Positions 25,144-33,197 of a stretch of DNA of 64,000 bases are shown here, piece by piece. The DNA comes from Deltaproteobacteria bacterium. Lineage in GTDB: Bacteria; Bdellovibrionota; Bdellovibrionia; Bdellovibrionales; JAMPXM01. The stretch covers positions 186,001-250,000 of the forward strand of contig JAFLCB010000006.1 in the NCBI GenBank assembly GCA_017302795.1, given 5' to 3'. The stretch's first letter is position 1. The number at the start of each line of letters is the position of its first letter. A model generated the notes under the pieces. It searched no databases. It saw only the letters and a program-made list of their open reading frames with translations, and was not told the origin of the DNA. The position numbers and the translations under genes are program-made.

Positions 25144-26596
25144 CGACGATACTTGGTCCAAGATTTACACCTGATCCTTTCGCTGATGCGCCAAAGAGGA
25201 CCTCCCATCGGTGTGAACCGGAAATGGGAGCACCCATTTCTGGCAGCTCCATCGTCGAGCTCCAGCCGGCAGCGTAGATGTCCCAAACTGGAGACTTCTT
25301 ATCGAGCTGCGTTTTGCCAGATGTGACTCGGTCGACTTTGCTTAGGGTCGCATAGGTCGCAGCTGGAGTCACGGAAGCAACGGAAGCCTTCGGCGGATTA
25401 AGGCCCAGAGTCGAGCCCTTAGCTGTTGGTGCTTTAGGAAGCTCAAGGAAGTCAAGAGTCGTCGTAGCTCCGTTCGGCGCAATGACTGCAGAAAGTGCAT
25501 CAGCCGCAGCACCAGAACTTGGTGCGTTCGTTTCACGAAGCGCACCAACCACAAGGCCCGCCGCACCTTTTGGAGTTACAAGCTTTCGAGTTTCCGATGG
25601 GTTCAGTTTTTTGACATCTGTTGGATAGAGAAGTCCTGCATTGTAGGCCACTGCAACGGCCAGAACAGTTTGGCTCGATGGAAATCTTGGGGCCGTTACA
25701 CTCAGTTGGTCGTCAAATTTTGTGGCGGCAATAGAAAGATCTTGGCTTGTCGATGGGCTTGAAAGCGAGATGTCTTTGATCGATGCACTTTTGAATTCGA
25801 AATAATTCAAAACGTCGAAAAATGATTTTCCACCGCGAAGGTCATCAACCACTTCTTCCAATGGAAATCGCGCGTGCGCGGCAACCATTTTCCAAGTGCG
25901 AGGTTCTGGCAAATAACTTCTGAAGATCGGTTTGTCTAAAGTGATCGTAAAGAAATAACGCTCTTCTTGTTTTGGAATTGAGATATTGCTTGGAATGTCG
26001 ATCGCTTGTCCCATGATTGTCATAGTGTCGAACTCAAGGCTTACGAGATCCGTGATTTGCAGCGATGCTAGCTGATCGCGGCGAAGGGCCGGAAACACGA
26101 TTCCAACGTCGACCCAGCCGTCTTTTACAAGATTTTTGAATCCTGTAGTCTTTCCTTTGAGCTCCATTTTTTGATTTGCGACATTGCGACGAAGTTGAAG
26201 TGCAGACGCCGTAGGCATTTGCCCCATCCAAGTTGCGCGAATAAAACCCGCTGCTTCGACCGTCACAGGTTGCGCGTCCGTCCACGCTTTAGGCAGTGCA
26301 ATTTTTCCGTCAGTATCCGTGGTCAAAATGTTGCCCGGAAAAGGGACATTTTCACGAAGACCGATCATGACCTTTGCTTGCGAAAGAGGCGCGCCGGAAG
26401 CGTCACCGATGACCAGATGGCCTGCAAGGGGTTGCATAACGATGGCCGCGTCCGAGTTCACTTTCGAAGTGAAGACACTTGGACCTTTTGAACATCCTGC
26501 TGCTGAAATAAGCAATGCCAGAGCGACCCATAAAGACGTTGCGCGTACATCCGACTTATTCGCTTTTTGATTTCGGTTCCTTGAAAAAATTGACAT
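25103..26596 (-). CDS. Large lipoprotein with carboxypeptidase-regulatory-like domain
   Basis: 497-residue lipoprotein: basic n-region, hydrophobic SLWVALALLISAAGC with lipobox Cys at about 35. Residues about 50-115 resemble a carboxypeptidase regulatory-like beta sandwich (LVIGDASGAPLSQAKVMIGL, ILTTDTDGKIALP). The rest is beta/loop-rich with a Thr/Ala/Pro-rich linker near 370-420; no catalytic motif seen. ATG 26596 is preceded by GGAGGGG at good spacing. It likely resides in the outer or inner membrane periplasmic face. Function unknown. Confidence 0.8.
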   Translation of the reverse strand: MSIFSRNRNQKANKSDVRATSLWVALALLISAAGCSKGPSVFTSKVNSDAAIVMQPLAGHLVIGDASGAPLSQAKVMIGLRENVPFPGNILTTDTDGKIALPKAWTDAQPVTVEAAGFIRATWMGQMPTASALQLRRNVANQKMELKGKTTGFKNLVKDGWVDVGIVFPALRRDQLASLQITDLVSLEFDTMTIMGQAIDIPSNISIPKQEERYFFTITLDKPIFRSYLPEPRTWKMVAAHARFPLEEVVDDLRGGKSFFDVLNYFEFKSASIKDISLSSPSTSQDLSIAATKFDDQLSVTAPRFPSSQTVLAVAVAYNAGLLYPTDVKKLNPSETRKLVTPKGAAGLVVGALRETNAPSSGAAADALSAVIAPNGATTTLDFLELPKAPTAKGSTLGLNPPKASVASVTPAATYATLSKVDRVTSGKTQLDKKSPVWDIYAAGWSSTMELPEMGAPISGSHRWEVLFGASAKGSGVNLGPSIVDGLSHISKSAVDL

Positions 26597-26689
26597 ATAT
26601 CCCCTCCGTTTGCTGACTGGGATATCCGACCTAAAGCTGAAAATAGTGTCAATTCTACATAGATGAATGGCGCAAGTGGTCGAGGATGC

Positions 26690-27100
26690 TTAAATCGAGA
26701 GCGATCGAAGGTATTTTAGGCGCAGGTCGGTGTGTTCGAGCCGGCACTGATAAACCAAGAGATCATGCCCCTGGCTCCCGAGCATTTCGGCACCTTTTAG
26801 GAGGCAATCGACTTCCCGAAACCCGGTCCAAGCCGTCTGCGACTTTTCAAGTCGAGCGCGAGTGGCCGTTAACGTTTCGGGTGAGCGAACACTATGATCT
26901 ACGGCTCCCACTTTGGTGATAAGCTGGCTGTAAACAGTTTTGAGATCCGCCTCTAGAATGGCGAGCTTCGTAAGGGCGCATTCCGCGTACTCGCCTATGT
27001 TTGAGTCTGTGCAATCTGCTTCGCCAGCATCCGCAGAAATTGCAGATAAGGCGATCAATGCAAGAGCCACCGCCGTGCGGATGATTTTCAAAGTCGTCAT
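26690..27100 (-). CDS. LprI-like (DUF1311) secreted protein
   Basis: 136-residue secreted protein: signal peptide ending ISADAGEA, then a Cys-containing helical domain: ADCTDSNIGEYAECA at the start, then YSQLITKV, SQTAWTGFREVDC and LVYQCRLEHTDLRLKYL. This is the DUF1311/LprI N-terminal pattern, in which the Mycobacterium member inhibits lysozyme. Cysteines are spaced for two disulfides. A role in protecting against lytic enzymes is plausible in a predatory bacterium, but that is inference. Confidence 0.85.
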   Translation of the reverse strand: MTTLKIIRTAVALALIALSAISADAGEADCTDSNIGEYAECALTKLAILEADLKTVYSQLITKVGAVDHSVRSPETLTATRARLEKSQTAWTGFREVDCLLKGAEMLGSQGHDLLVYQCRLEHTDLRLKYLRSLSI

Positions 27101-27276
27101 TTTTAAGTCGGCCTTTCGGGGAGAAGTAGAGGACTGGTATTCAATTTCCGGCGCACTTCTAAATCGATCGAAGACCCACGGTCATGTTGGCCGTCTTCTT
27201 TTAACGCCAATTGTTCAATAGAAAATCTAATGGGATTAGCTTTGATTTGCGCATACTTGCCGGGCAGTAAGTTTAG

Positions 27277-27297
27277 AGTTTGTCACAAACTTTGACA
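27277..27297. promoter_or_regulatory. Overlapping palindromes TGTCA-N7-TGACA and AGTTTGT-C-ACAAACT
   Basis: Two overlapping inverted repeats, the first at 27281-27297, the second at 27277-27291 and perfect. They sit in the 337-bp gap between the LprI-like gene and the tRNA, about 180 bases upstream of the LprI start and about 90 upstream of the tRNA promoter. The half-site geometry suits a Crp/Fnr-family dimer, but no target can be proved. The rest of 27101-27276 contains no recognised gene. Confidence 0.45.
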
Positions 27298-27388
27298 CCT
27301 TCCTCCTGCCATCGTCGGTGGCTTACGTCAGTGGACGTTCGTCGATTGACCCTGCAAAGTTGTCATGAAGGGGACCGAAATCTGTCGC

Positions 27389-27417
27389 TTGACGGGGCCG
27401 AAGGTTTTTTCTAGGTT
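27389..27417 (+). promoter_or_regulatory. Sigma-70-like promoter of tRNA-Met
   Basis: TTGACG at 27389-27394 and TAGGTT at 27412-27417 are separated by 17 bases. Transcription would start around 27424, about 14 bases before the tRNA. The GGTT-rich -10 is imperfect. Confidence 0.5.
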
Positions 27418-27437
27418 GGGCCCTCTACTTTGGCCGT

Positions 27438-27514
<77 letters not shown>

Positions 27515-27518
27515 TTTT

Positions 27519-27549
27519 AAAACCAATCCGCGAGGATTGGTTTTTTTTT
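27519..27549 (+). terminator. Intrinsic terminator of the tRNA gene
   Basis: AAAACCAATCC pairs with GGATTGGTTTT across a GCGA tetraloop, followed by a T9 run. It starts five bases after the tRNA CCA. Confidence 0.95.
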
Positions 27550-27646
27550 GCCGTCATTAGAATACCTTTCTGACCGGCCCTTAGGCCTGGATCAAGCTAT
27601 TGCGCTCAAATTTCAGTGCTTAGTTGAGAAAAGCCGATAGAGCTTC

Positions 27647-28900
27647 ATGAGCTGGCGGGCCATGTTCATCTGTCTTTTGCTGATTTTTAACTCGGCGGTC
27701 TGTTGGGCCGACGGGGCGCATTTCTTTTCAAATGGTGATGTCGTAATCAGTGAGCTTTTTGGAGCGGAATTTAGCGAATCATCTCGCACCGACTCAGCCA
27801 ACTGGATGAAATCCAATGCGGGAGTTCGAAGCAGTGTCACTCAAAACAAAAGAGACCTTGATTCTCCAAACGAAGAAATGAAGCGCAAACTTGATGCGGA
27901 GGCTGTGAATGTTCAATTGCGTCGGCAATCGCTGAACCTGATCGGCATGGAAATGGGCAACTCTGATCGCGCGATCTATTACCCCTTTGGTGGCGCCGAT
28001 TCGCAGTCACCGTTTTTACTTCAGCCGGCAGTTACAGATGTATTCCTACAGACCGCCGATGATTTTGGTTCACTGAACGACATTTCTAAACTGTCCCAGT
28101 TGAAATCCTTTGAAAAAATAGGAGGCTATTGGGCAGGTTTTGATAGCTTTCGAGATCTCTATCAAATGCAGGAGGAAAATAGTCTGAAGGGCACTGGATT
28201 TTCATCGGTTGCGCGGCTTCAGCGACATTTGAAAGCGGAAGTCCTAGGAATATATCCACTTGAAATTTCTTCGGATGGTAAGTTGTCACTGCAAAGCCTT
28301 AGAAATGATGAGATTGCCAAGAATGCCCTTGTGGTATTTCGGGATCCGATTTCTGGCAAGGTCAAGCGATTGTGGCAGTTTCAACATAATCTCGGAGATG
28401 AAAAATCCCACTTTCCGAAACTTGCTGCGCGTTTGAAATTTGGTACGATGATGATCAAAGCGGCCCCTTCTATGATGTTTGAAGAAACAGCATTTCGACA
28501 AAATGCTCTTGCGATCTCAAATGACGCGGCCATCAGAAATGGTGCCACTGTGGTCTCGGATGTACGAATAGCAAGCAGTGGTTATGGTCTTAAGGGAAAT
28601 CATCCGCAGCCGTTATTCAAAAGAAACTCGCAGTTAAAACGAATCAAAATTTCGCACCAATTCGGATTTTCCTACGGTTACTCGTCGGGCACCAACAACG
28701 TCGTCTATTTGGCCAGTTCCGACGCCTTGGTGAACAGCTCGACCCCACTTTCCGAAGTGAGCTCATCGATGGTCAATCTCGGTTTACTGAATCAAGCTAA
28801 CGATTTTCCAGAGATGGCCTACCAGCCGGCAAAAGGCGCCTTTCAGAGGGCCGCAGAAGTGTGCTGGAAAATGTTTGAGAAGTTGAAATTGAAACGGTGA
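27647..28900 (+). CDS. Secreted protein of unknown function
   Basis: Not recognised. 417 residues with a signal peptide (FICLLLIFNSAVCWADG, cleavage near residue 22-25). The mature protein is soluble-looking, rich in Ser, Asn and Phe, with segments such as AGFDSFRDLYQMQEENSL and KNALVVFRDPISGKVKRLWQF. The C-terminus ends in a basic helix (AEVCWKMFEKLKLKR). No catalytic motif or repeat seen. ATG 27647 has no strong Shine-Dalgarno; ATG 27662 is an alternative. It is the only gene on the plus strand between the tRNA and the LysR gene, and converges on the nitroreductase. Confidence 0.7.
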   Translation: MSWRAMFICLLLIFNSAVCWADGAHFFSNGDVVISELFGAEFSESSRTDSANWMKSNAGVRSSVTQNKRDLDSPNEEMKRKLDAEAVNVQLRRQSLNLIGMEMGNSDRAIYYPFGGADSQSPFLLQPAVTDVFLQTADDFGSLNDISKLSQLKSFEKIGGYWAGFDSFRDLYQMQEENSLKGTGFSSVARLQRHLKAEVLGIYPLEISSDGKLSLQSLRNDEIAKNALVVFRDPISGKVKRLWQFQHNLGDEKSHFPKLAARLKFGTMMIKAAPSMMFEETAFRQNALAISNDAAIRNGATVVSDVRIASSGYGLKGNHPQPLFKRNSQLKRIKISHQFGFSYGYSSGTNNVVYLASSDALVNSSTPLSEVSSSMVNLGLLNQANDFPEMAYQPAKGAFQRAAEVCWKMFEKLKLKR

Positions 28901-28937
28901 TATTTCGCCAATTTGCGCTTCCGTCGGATTCTTGGGC

Positions 28938-29627
28938 TCAATAGAAATTTGACACTTCGGAAAATGGCTTTCTTGAAATTTCAGGTAGGGCAATGGGTAT
29001 TTTCGGATAGCCGGCTACTATGATCATAAACGGACGATAGGTTTTATCTAGCTTAAGGACCTGGTTCAAAAAGTACATAGGTTTCGGCGTGTGTGTGAGT
29101 GTGGCAATTCCAGACTGATGAAGTGCGGAAATCAAAAAGCCAGTGGCAATCCCGGTAGATTCGATCGGATAGTAGGCACGTAGGGGCGCATCTGGCTTTT
29201 CACGGTTTTCAATGCATGTTCGACTGAAGACAGCAATGAGTGTTGAAGCTTCGGTTAGGTAGGGCTTTTGGTGATTCGTTCCAAATGGCTTTAAGTCTTC
29301 GAGCCACGTCGCGGGCGCTTTCTCGTGGTAAAATTCGAACTCGACTTTCTCAGCGGCGTCGCGAATTTGTTTTTTTACTTCTGGATTCTGAATGATGGCA
29401 AAGAACCAAGCTTGACGGTTGGCTCCGCTTGGAGCAGACGCCGCGATTTTTACTGCGTTTTCGAAAACGCCCAATTCTATCGCACGGTTGCTGAATGACC
29501 GAATGGATCTGCGTTTCAGCATGGTATTCAAAAGGTCGTGCGAGACCTCAAGCGGACTAGAAGCTTGATGTTCGTAAGTCGTCGGCATTATCTGCGGCTC
29601 AAATTTGGTCGTTAAGCGTGATTCCAT
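28938..29627 (-). CDS. Nitroreductase-family FMN enzyme
   Basis: 229-residue flavin oxidoreductase. The FMN-binding start MLKRRSIRSFSNRAIE and ASAPSGANRQAWFFA are the two hallmarks of the family, and TGIATGFLISALHQSGI near residue 165 is the conserved central helix. ATG 29627 is chosen because GAGGAG, overlapping the upstream TGA, precedes it by seven bases; an earlier TTG-type start would overlap more. Last gene of the four-gene operon. Family substrates include nitro compounds, quinones and FMN itself; the electron donor is normally NAD(P)H. Unusual to see in one transcript with a cytochrome. Confidence 0.9.
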   Translation of the reverse strand: MESRLTTKFEPQIMPTTYEHQASSPLEVSHDLLNTMLKRRSIRSFSNRAIELGVFENAVKIAASAPSGANRQAWFFAIIQNPEVKKQIRDAAEKVEFEFYHEKAPATWLEDLKPFGTNHQKPYLTEASTLIAVFSRTCIENREKPDAPLRAYYPIESTGIATGFLISALHQSGIATLTHTPKPMYFLNQVLKLDKTYRPFMIIVAGYPKIPIALPEISRKPFSEVSNFY

Positions 29628-29637
29628 GTTTTGCTCC

Positions 29638-30336
29638 TCAAGGAAGTCCAAGTTCTATCCACTTGGTCAAAACCGCGATTTCTTTTTCGGTCACTTTTGG
29701 AATTCGAGCAATCGGTGGCGGCATTGGCTCGACCGGGTCTTGCACGATCGAAACGATGTAACTTTCCGCAGGCTTTTCGAAATCCAAAAGTTTTACGCCG
29801 CCAAAAAGTCTGTCGCGGGAATTGAAAAATGCTTGGCGCGATGACAAATCCACAAACTTCGCCTGTCCCTGCGGGTTGTGGCATACAAGACATTTGGGGA
29901 AAATCAGGTTTACAGAGATTGAAGCCCAGTCCGGCTGTAGAGGGAGTTGCGCTGGGGGTGGCAGCTCCGAATCGAATGGAGCACCTAAACTAATCCAATG
30001 GGAGAGCAATTGTTTTTCTGTCTGCGAAAGCGGGGGACCGCGTTTGGGCATTCGATCGAGATCGATGGCTGTTTGAATACTTGAGAGCTCTCGTTTCACA
30101 CTCTCATAGTTGGAATAGTTCGAATGACACGTGACGCAGTTTGGATCTAGGACGCGTTCAGATACGATTTTGAAAGTGATGCTAGCTTCTCCTAGATCCT
30201 TTTGAAAAGGAACCTCACTCAGCGCCTTCGAATTAGAATAGTCGCATGCAGTCAGGAGAAGTGCGACTAACGCTCCGATCAAGACGAGACATTGGCCGGA
30301 AGGTTTGAGACGGGAAAGGCGCTGAATGAGGGACAT
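29638..30336 (-). CDS. Periplasmic di-haem c-type cytochrome lipoprotein
   Basis: 232-residue lipoprotein (LVLIGALVALLLTAC lipobox) with two haem-binding motifs: CVTCH and CLVCH about 80 residues apart. Each is followed by planctomycete-type C features such as LSHWISLGAP and LTKWIELGLP, which recur as paired helices. It resembles the PSCyt1/haem-c domain found with secreted enzymes. ATG 30336 follows AGGAG by about seven bases. Located between the YHS protein and the nitroreductase. Probably membrane-anchored, facing the periplasm. The redox role in the operon is unknown. Confidence 0.87.
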   Translation of the reverse strand: MSLIQRLSRLKPSGQCLVLIGALVALLLTACDYSNSKALSEVPFQKDLGEASITFKIVSERVLDPNCVTCHSNYSNYESVKRELSSIQTAIDLDRMPKRGPPLSQTEKQLLSHWISLGAPFDSELPPPAQLPLQPDWASISVNLIFPKCLVCHNPQGQAKFVDLSSRQAFFNSRDRLFGGVKLLDFEKPAESYIVSIVQDPVEPMPPPIARIPKVTEKEIAVLTKWIELGLP

Positions 30337-30372
30337 AGAAGTCTCCTGAAAGTTAGATTTGTTTTCCAAACA

Positions 30373-30873
30373 CTAGAGGCGCGGATTTTCGCCACTGATT
30401 TGTTTCCAGAAGCTATCGGCACGTGATTCGTATCCGACCAAGTCTGAATCAAAACCTGCTTTTGCTCGGCGGCTGACGAAGAAGTGAAGTCGACTTCCAG
30501 AAAGCGTGTAGATCTCTGGTTGAATGTCGACTTTCGACCCCGAGGCCATCGCGAATGCGCACCAGCCGCCATAGGTCGGTTCATACTTGTCGGCGTTTTG
30601 CACGAATAGGTCTAGGTTTGCTGATGAGGCAAAGAAGTAAGTCGCGCCCATGTAGTCGAGTCGGAATTCTTTTGCTCCAGCCACCGGTTTTCCGCCGCCT
30701 TCTGGAAAGTAAGAAACCGGGTCATAGCCTTTTAGCGCAATCGCAAAGCCTGGTTGCACTTGCGAATCAAGGTTGTATTCCGCGGTGTTGCGAACTGCCT
30801 GGGCAGAGGCAGGTGAGGGTTGAAGGGTCCATGCAGAAAGGACAGCGAGTAGGGAAAGTAGTGCGTATTTCAT
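30373..30873 (-). CDS. Secreted YHS-domain protein
   Basis: 166 residues. Signal peptide ending PASAQA, then a YHS-type region: FAIALKGYDPVSYFPEGG, then KEFRLDYMGATYFFASSAN, PTYGGWCAFAMASG with the Cys-containing core. YHS domains commonly bind metal or occur with copper/haem enzymes. Here a single Cys remains in the motif, so classic two-Cys metal binding is not assured. It is 37 bases upstream of the cytochrome gene and 26 bases after the spondin-like gene, one operon. Confidence 0.87.
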   Translation of the reverse strand: MKYALLSLLAVLSAWTLQPSPASAQAVRNTAEYNLDSQVQPGFAIALKGYDPVSYFPEGGGKPVAGAKEFRLDYMGATYFFASSANLDLFVQNADKYEPTYGGWCAFAMASGSKVDIQPEIYTLSGSRLHFFVSRRAKAGFDSDLVGYESRADSFWKQISGENPRL

Positions 30874-30899
30874 ATCGTGATCTCCTTTTTCTGTTTAGT

Positions 30900-31670
30900 T
30901 TAGTGTTTCAGCTTTACTTCAATTTGAATTCCGCCAGATGTTGGCAGCGTGATGCCCAACACTTCTTTCGCGCCGAACCTTTCTTCGAGTCCCATTTCCA
31001 CGCTTGCAAGGTAGCCACTGAAAGCGCGAATTGCTGACGGCATTGCTTGCGGAACAGAGATTTCGCGAAGACAGCTGACAGCGTCTTTCGCAGTTTTGCA
31101 TTCATCGGCGTTAAGGTACCCACCATCAAATTTCGCGTCTTCAAAAACGCCTGTAACAACAGTGCGGTCGTGGGAAATGCTCGCCGTTGAAACATGTGCT
31201 TTCAGGGCTTGCAGCGTGTGGCTTCCGACGCTCGCTAGGCCGCACACGTCCTTCGATTTACCGTACATAGTTTCGAAGTGGAGACTTTGCGCTTTCGTGT
31301 CGTTCACGCTGATCTCGACGTCAACAGATGCGCCAGGGGCAATTGGGCCAGCCGACTGCACGACCGACGTGTTCAATCTGTCCATGCGAAGTTCGGCGGT
31401 TCTGGTTGCGGCGTCGCCCATTTGGCAGAGCTTCACGAAGCCTGGTGTCGCGACGAGGCCCAGCTCACTCGCAGCATTTGCTCCGTTGCGAACGTAGATA
31501 GCGGCAGGCGAAAGTGGCATGTTAGACCCATTGGTGATTTTCACCGTGTACATGATCGGTGCTGCTTCTGCAGCGATGGATGCAAGGCCCGCAACCAGCA
31601 TCGTGGCCAGCGTCGTGGTCAAGGTCTTGCCTAGATTCGAGGGCATTTTCTGCGAAGTGTACTTTTTCAT
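30900..31670 (-). CDS. Secreted spondin-domain-like protein
   Basis: 256 residues. A signal peptide ends AAEAAPI. The domain starts YTVKITNGSNMPLSPAAIYV, the spondin-N pattern of an ITN strand followed by PLSP. Two Cys pairs (LCQMG, DVCGL, DECKTAKDAVSCL) could form disulfides. The second half (VSTASISHDRTVVTGVF onwards) is less recognisable and ends in a strand-rich EVKLKH. It is the first gene of the operon and nearest the LysR promoter region, so probably the most abundant product. Role may be adhesion or substrate binding at the cell surface; the domain assignment is by eye. Confidence 0.75.
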   Translation of the reverse strand: MKKYTSQKMPSNLGKTLTTTLATMLVAGLASIAAEAAPIMYTVKITNGSNMPLSPAAIYVRNGANAASELGLVATPGFVKLCQMGDAATRTAELRMDRLNTSVVQSAGPIAPGASVDVEISVNDTKAQSLHFETMYGKSKDVCGLASVGSHTLQALKAHVSTASISHDRTVVTGVFEDAKFDGGYLNADECKTAKDAVSCLREISVPQAMPSAIRAFSGYLASVEMGLEERFGAKEVLGITLPTSGGIQIEVKLKH

Positions 31671-31740
31671 ATTTCATCCTCTTCAAAGGGGGCCGCAATT
31701 GACTCCCGTTCCTTAAGATGAGGATTAACGTGAAACAGGG

Positions 31741-31759
31741 CTCTATGTATTGATTAGAG
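31741..31759. promoter_or_regulatory. LysR-type operator between the operon and its regulator
   Basis: CTCTA-N9-TAGAG at 31741-31759 contains a T-N11-A core, the consensus geometry of LysR-type binding sites. It lies in the 161-bp gap between the spondin-like start (31670) and the LysR start (31832). Expected to serve both divergent promoters. Confidence 0.6.
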
Positions 31760-31831
31760 AAACTCATGTTTGAAGTAACTAACACTTAATCGTTTGCGAC
31801 TACTGGAATGAGTGTGTTACTTGCCTAGGCC

Positions 31832-32731
31832 ATGGCAAGAGACCTCAATGTCGATCAAATTAAAAAGCTCTGGATTCTTCAACTTGTGATAGAGGAGGGG
31901 AGTCTTAAGAAAGCTTCTCTTCGAGCAAAGGTGACCCCGAGCGCCGTTTCACAGACTGTGACGGCACTTGAGCAATCTTATGGGCGTCCACTTCTTGTTC
32001 GTGAAAAAAATGGGGTAGTACCGACAGCGGACGCGGTAGCTGTACTCGAAATTGTTCGACCGGCCTTCGAAGCGTTCGAACGCCTTCGAGCCTACTCGGA
32101 TGTACCGCTACCGAAAGTCAGCTGGATCAGTTTCGGGACATACGAAAGTATAGCGGTCGATGTGCTACCAGGTTTTGTTCGAAGTTTAAAAGTAAAGCTA
32201 CCTAGTGTTCGTCTGAGTGTGAGAATAAGTCGCACGGCCAATCTTTTGACGATGGTTCGAAAAGGCGAATTGTGCTCGGCGCTGATCACAGAAACCGACG
32301 ACCTTGATCGGTTTTATGTCAAAGAGGTCGCGGAAGATAGACTGGGATTTTTTGTCGGCCGCGGGCATCCCATGCTGAAGCTAGGATGGAGCTCTTTGGA
32401 AAAGTACAGCTATGGATCTCTTTCGTCAGGTAAAGATGGACTTCCCCGTTACTTCACGAAATTTCTGAAAGGCGCAGGAAGCCTAAAGCCAAATCTTGTA
32501 AGCGACAGTTTTGAGGCGTTGCGCGCGGCAGGCGCAGCCGGTGTGGTGCCAGTGGTTTTACCAGCGAGAGTCGCCAGACGTAACGATGATCTCGTCGAGA
32601 TCACTCCGCATAATCTGCGCGATACTGGCCGGCATCGCTTGCTGATCGTAAGCCAAGCGTCCTGTGACCGTCAGGAAACAGATTTCGTCGCCAACGAGGC
32701 GTCCGTTCATTTGAGACGACAAAACGTTTAA
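31832..32731 (+). CDS. LysR-family transcriptional regulator
   Basis: 299 residues: N-terminal winged helix-turn-helix (about 7-65, with ASLRAKVTPSAVSQTVTALEQSYG), then a type-2 periplasmic-binding-like effector domain from about 95 on. The divergent four-gene operon starts 161 bases away, so it is the likely target together with autoregulation. The effector cannot be inferred. It ends four bases before the convergent DUF1304 gene. Confidence 0.92.
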   Translation: MARDLNVDQIKKLWILQLVIEEGSLKKASLRAKVTPSAVSQTVTALEQSYGRPLLVREKNGVVPTADAVAVLEIVRPAFEAFERLRAYSDVPLPKVSWISFGTYESIAVDVLPGFVRSLKVKLPSVRLSVRISRTANLLTMVRKGELCSALITETDDLDRFYVKEVAEDRLGFFVGRGHPMLKLGWSSLEKYSYGSLSSGKDGLPRYFTKFLKGAGSLKPNLVSDSFEALRAAGAAGVVPVVLPARVARRNDDLVEITPHNLRDTGRHRLLIVSQASCDRQETDFVANEASVHLRRQNV

Positions 32732-32735
32732 GAAG

Positions 32736-33134
32736 CTAGAAGATGACGAAAGCGAGTGCGAGAGCGGCCGGACCCGCTTGTAGTAAAAACCCGCGCAGAT
32801 TATTTGCAGATAAATACAAAGCTAATCCGGCGGCAATCATCGAGAGTAGCGAGTAGCCGACGAGTGCTTTCCCGATTGCCATCCCAAGTTCTGTGCTGAA
32901 TCCAAATGTTTCGGAAGAAAAGAATATAGCATTTCCAACTAGAACCGCCATAGCGAGAAATAAGTTGTAGTAGCCTTGGTTCAAAGCAAGTAGGCGGGTG
33001 TGCTCCACTTGTTCTTTGGTGCGAAGGTTGAAGATCCGATTCACTTTCGCGTGGCCCCAGAAAATACTTTCCAAAGCAAAGAAGCCGACGTGAATCAAGG
33101 CTGGCAAAATCGAAAAGAGAATGGCGTATTTCAT
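32736..33134 (-). CDS. DUF1304 family membrane protein
   Basis: 132 residues, four TM helices (about 5-24, 50-72, 80-102, 110-130). The conserved pattern is ALIHVGFFALESIFWG near the start, then NQGYYNLFLA with the Asn-Gln-Gly-Tyr signature of the family. Function unknown. Convergent with LysR and divergent from the next gene by about 63 bases. Confidence 0.88.
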   Translation of the reverse strand: MKYAILFSILPALIHVGFFALESIFWGHAKVNRIFNLRTKEQVEHTRLLALNQGYYNLFLAMAVLVGNAIFFSSETFGFSTELGMAIGKALVGYSLLSMIAAGLALYLSANNLRGFLLQAGPAALALAFVIF

Positions 33135-33197
33135 CTGATCATGTTTTCCTCAGCCGAGGTTACAAACAAGCATAATCTTAAAGTTAGGGAGTCCAAA

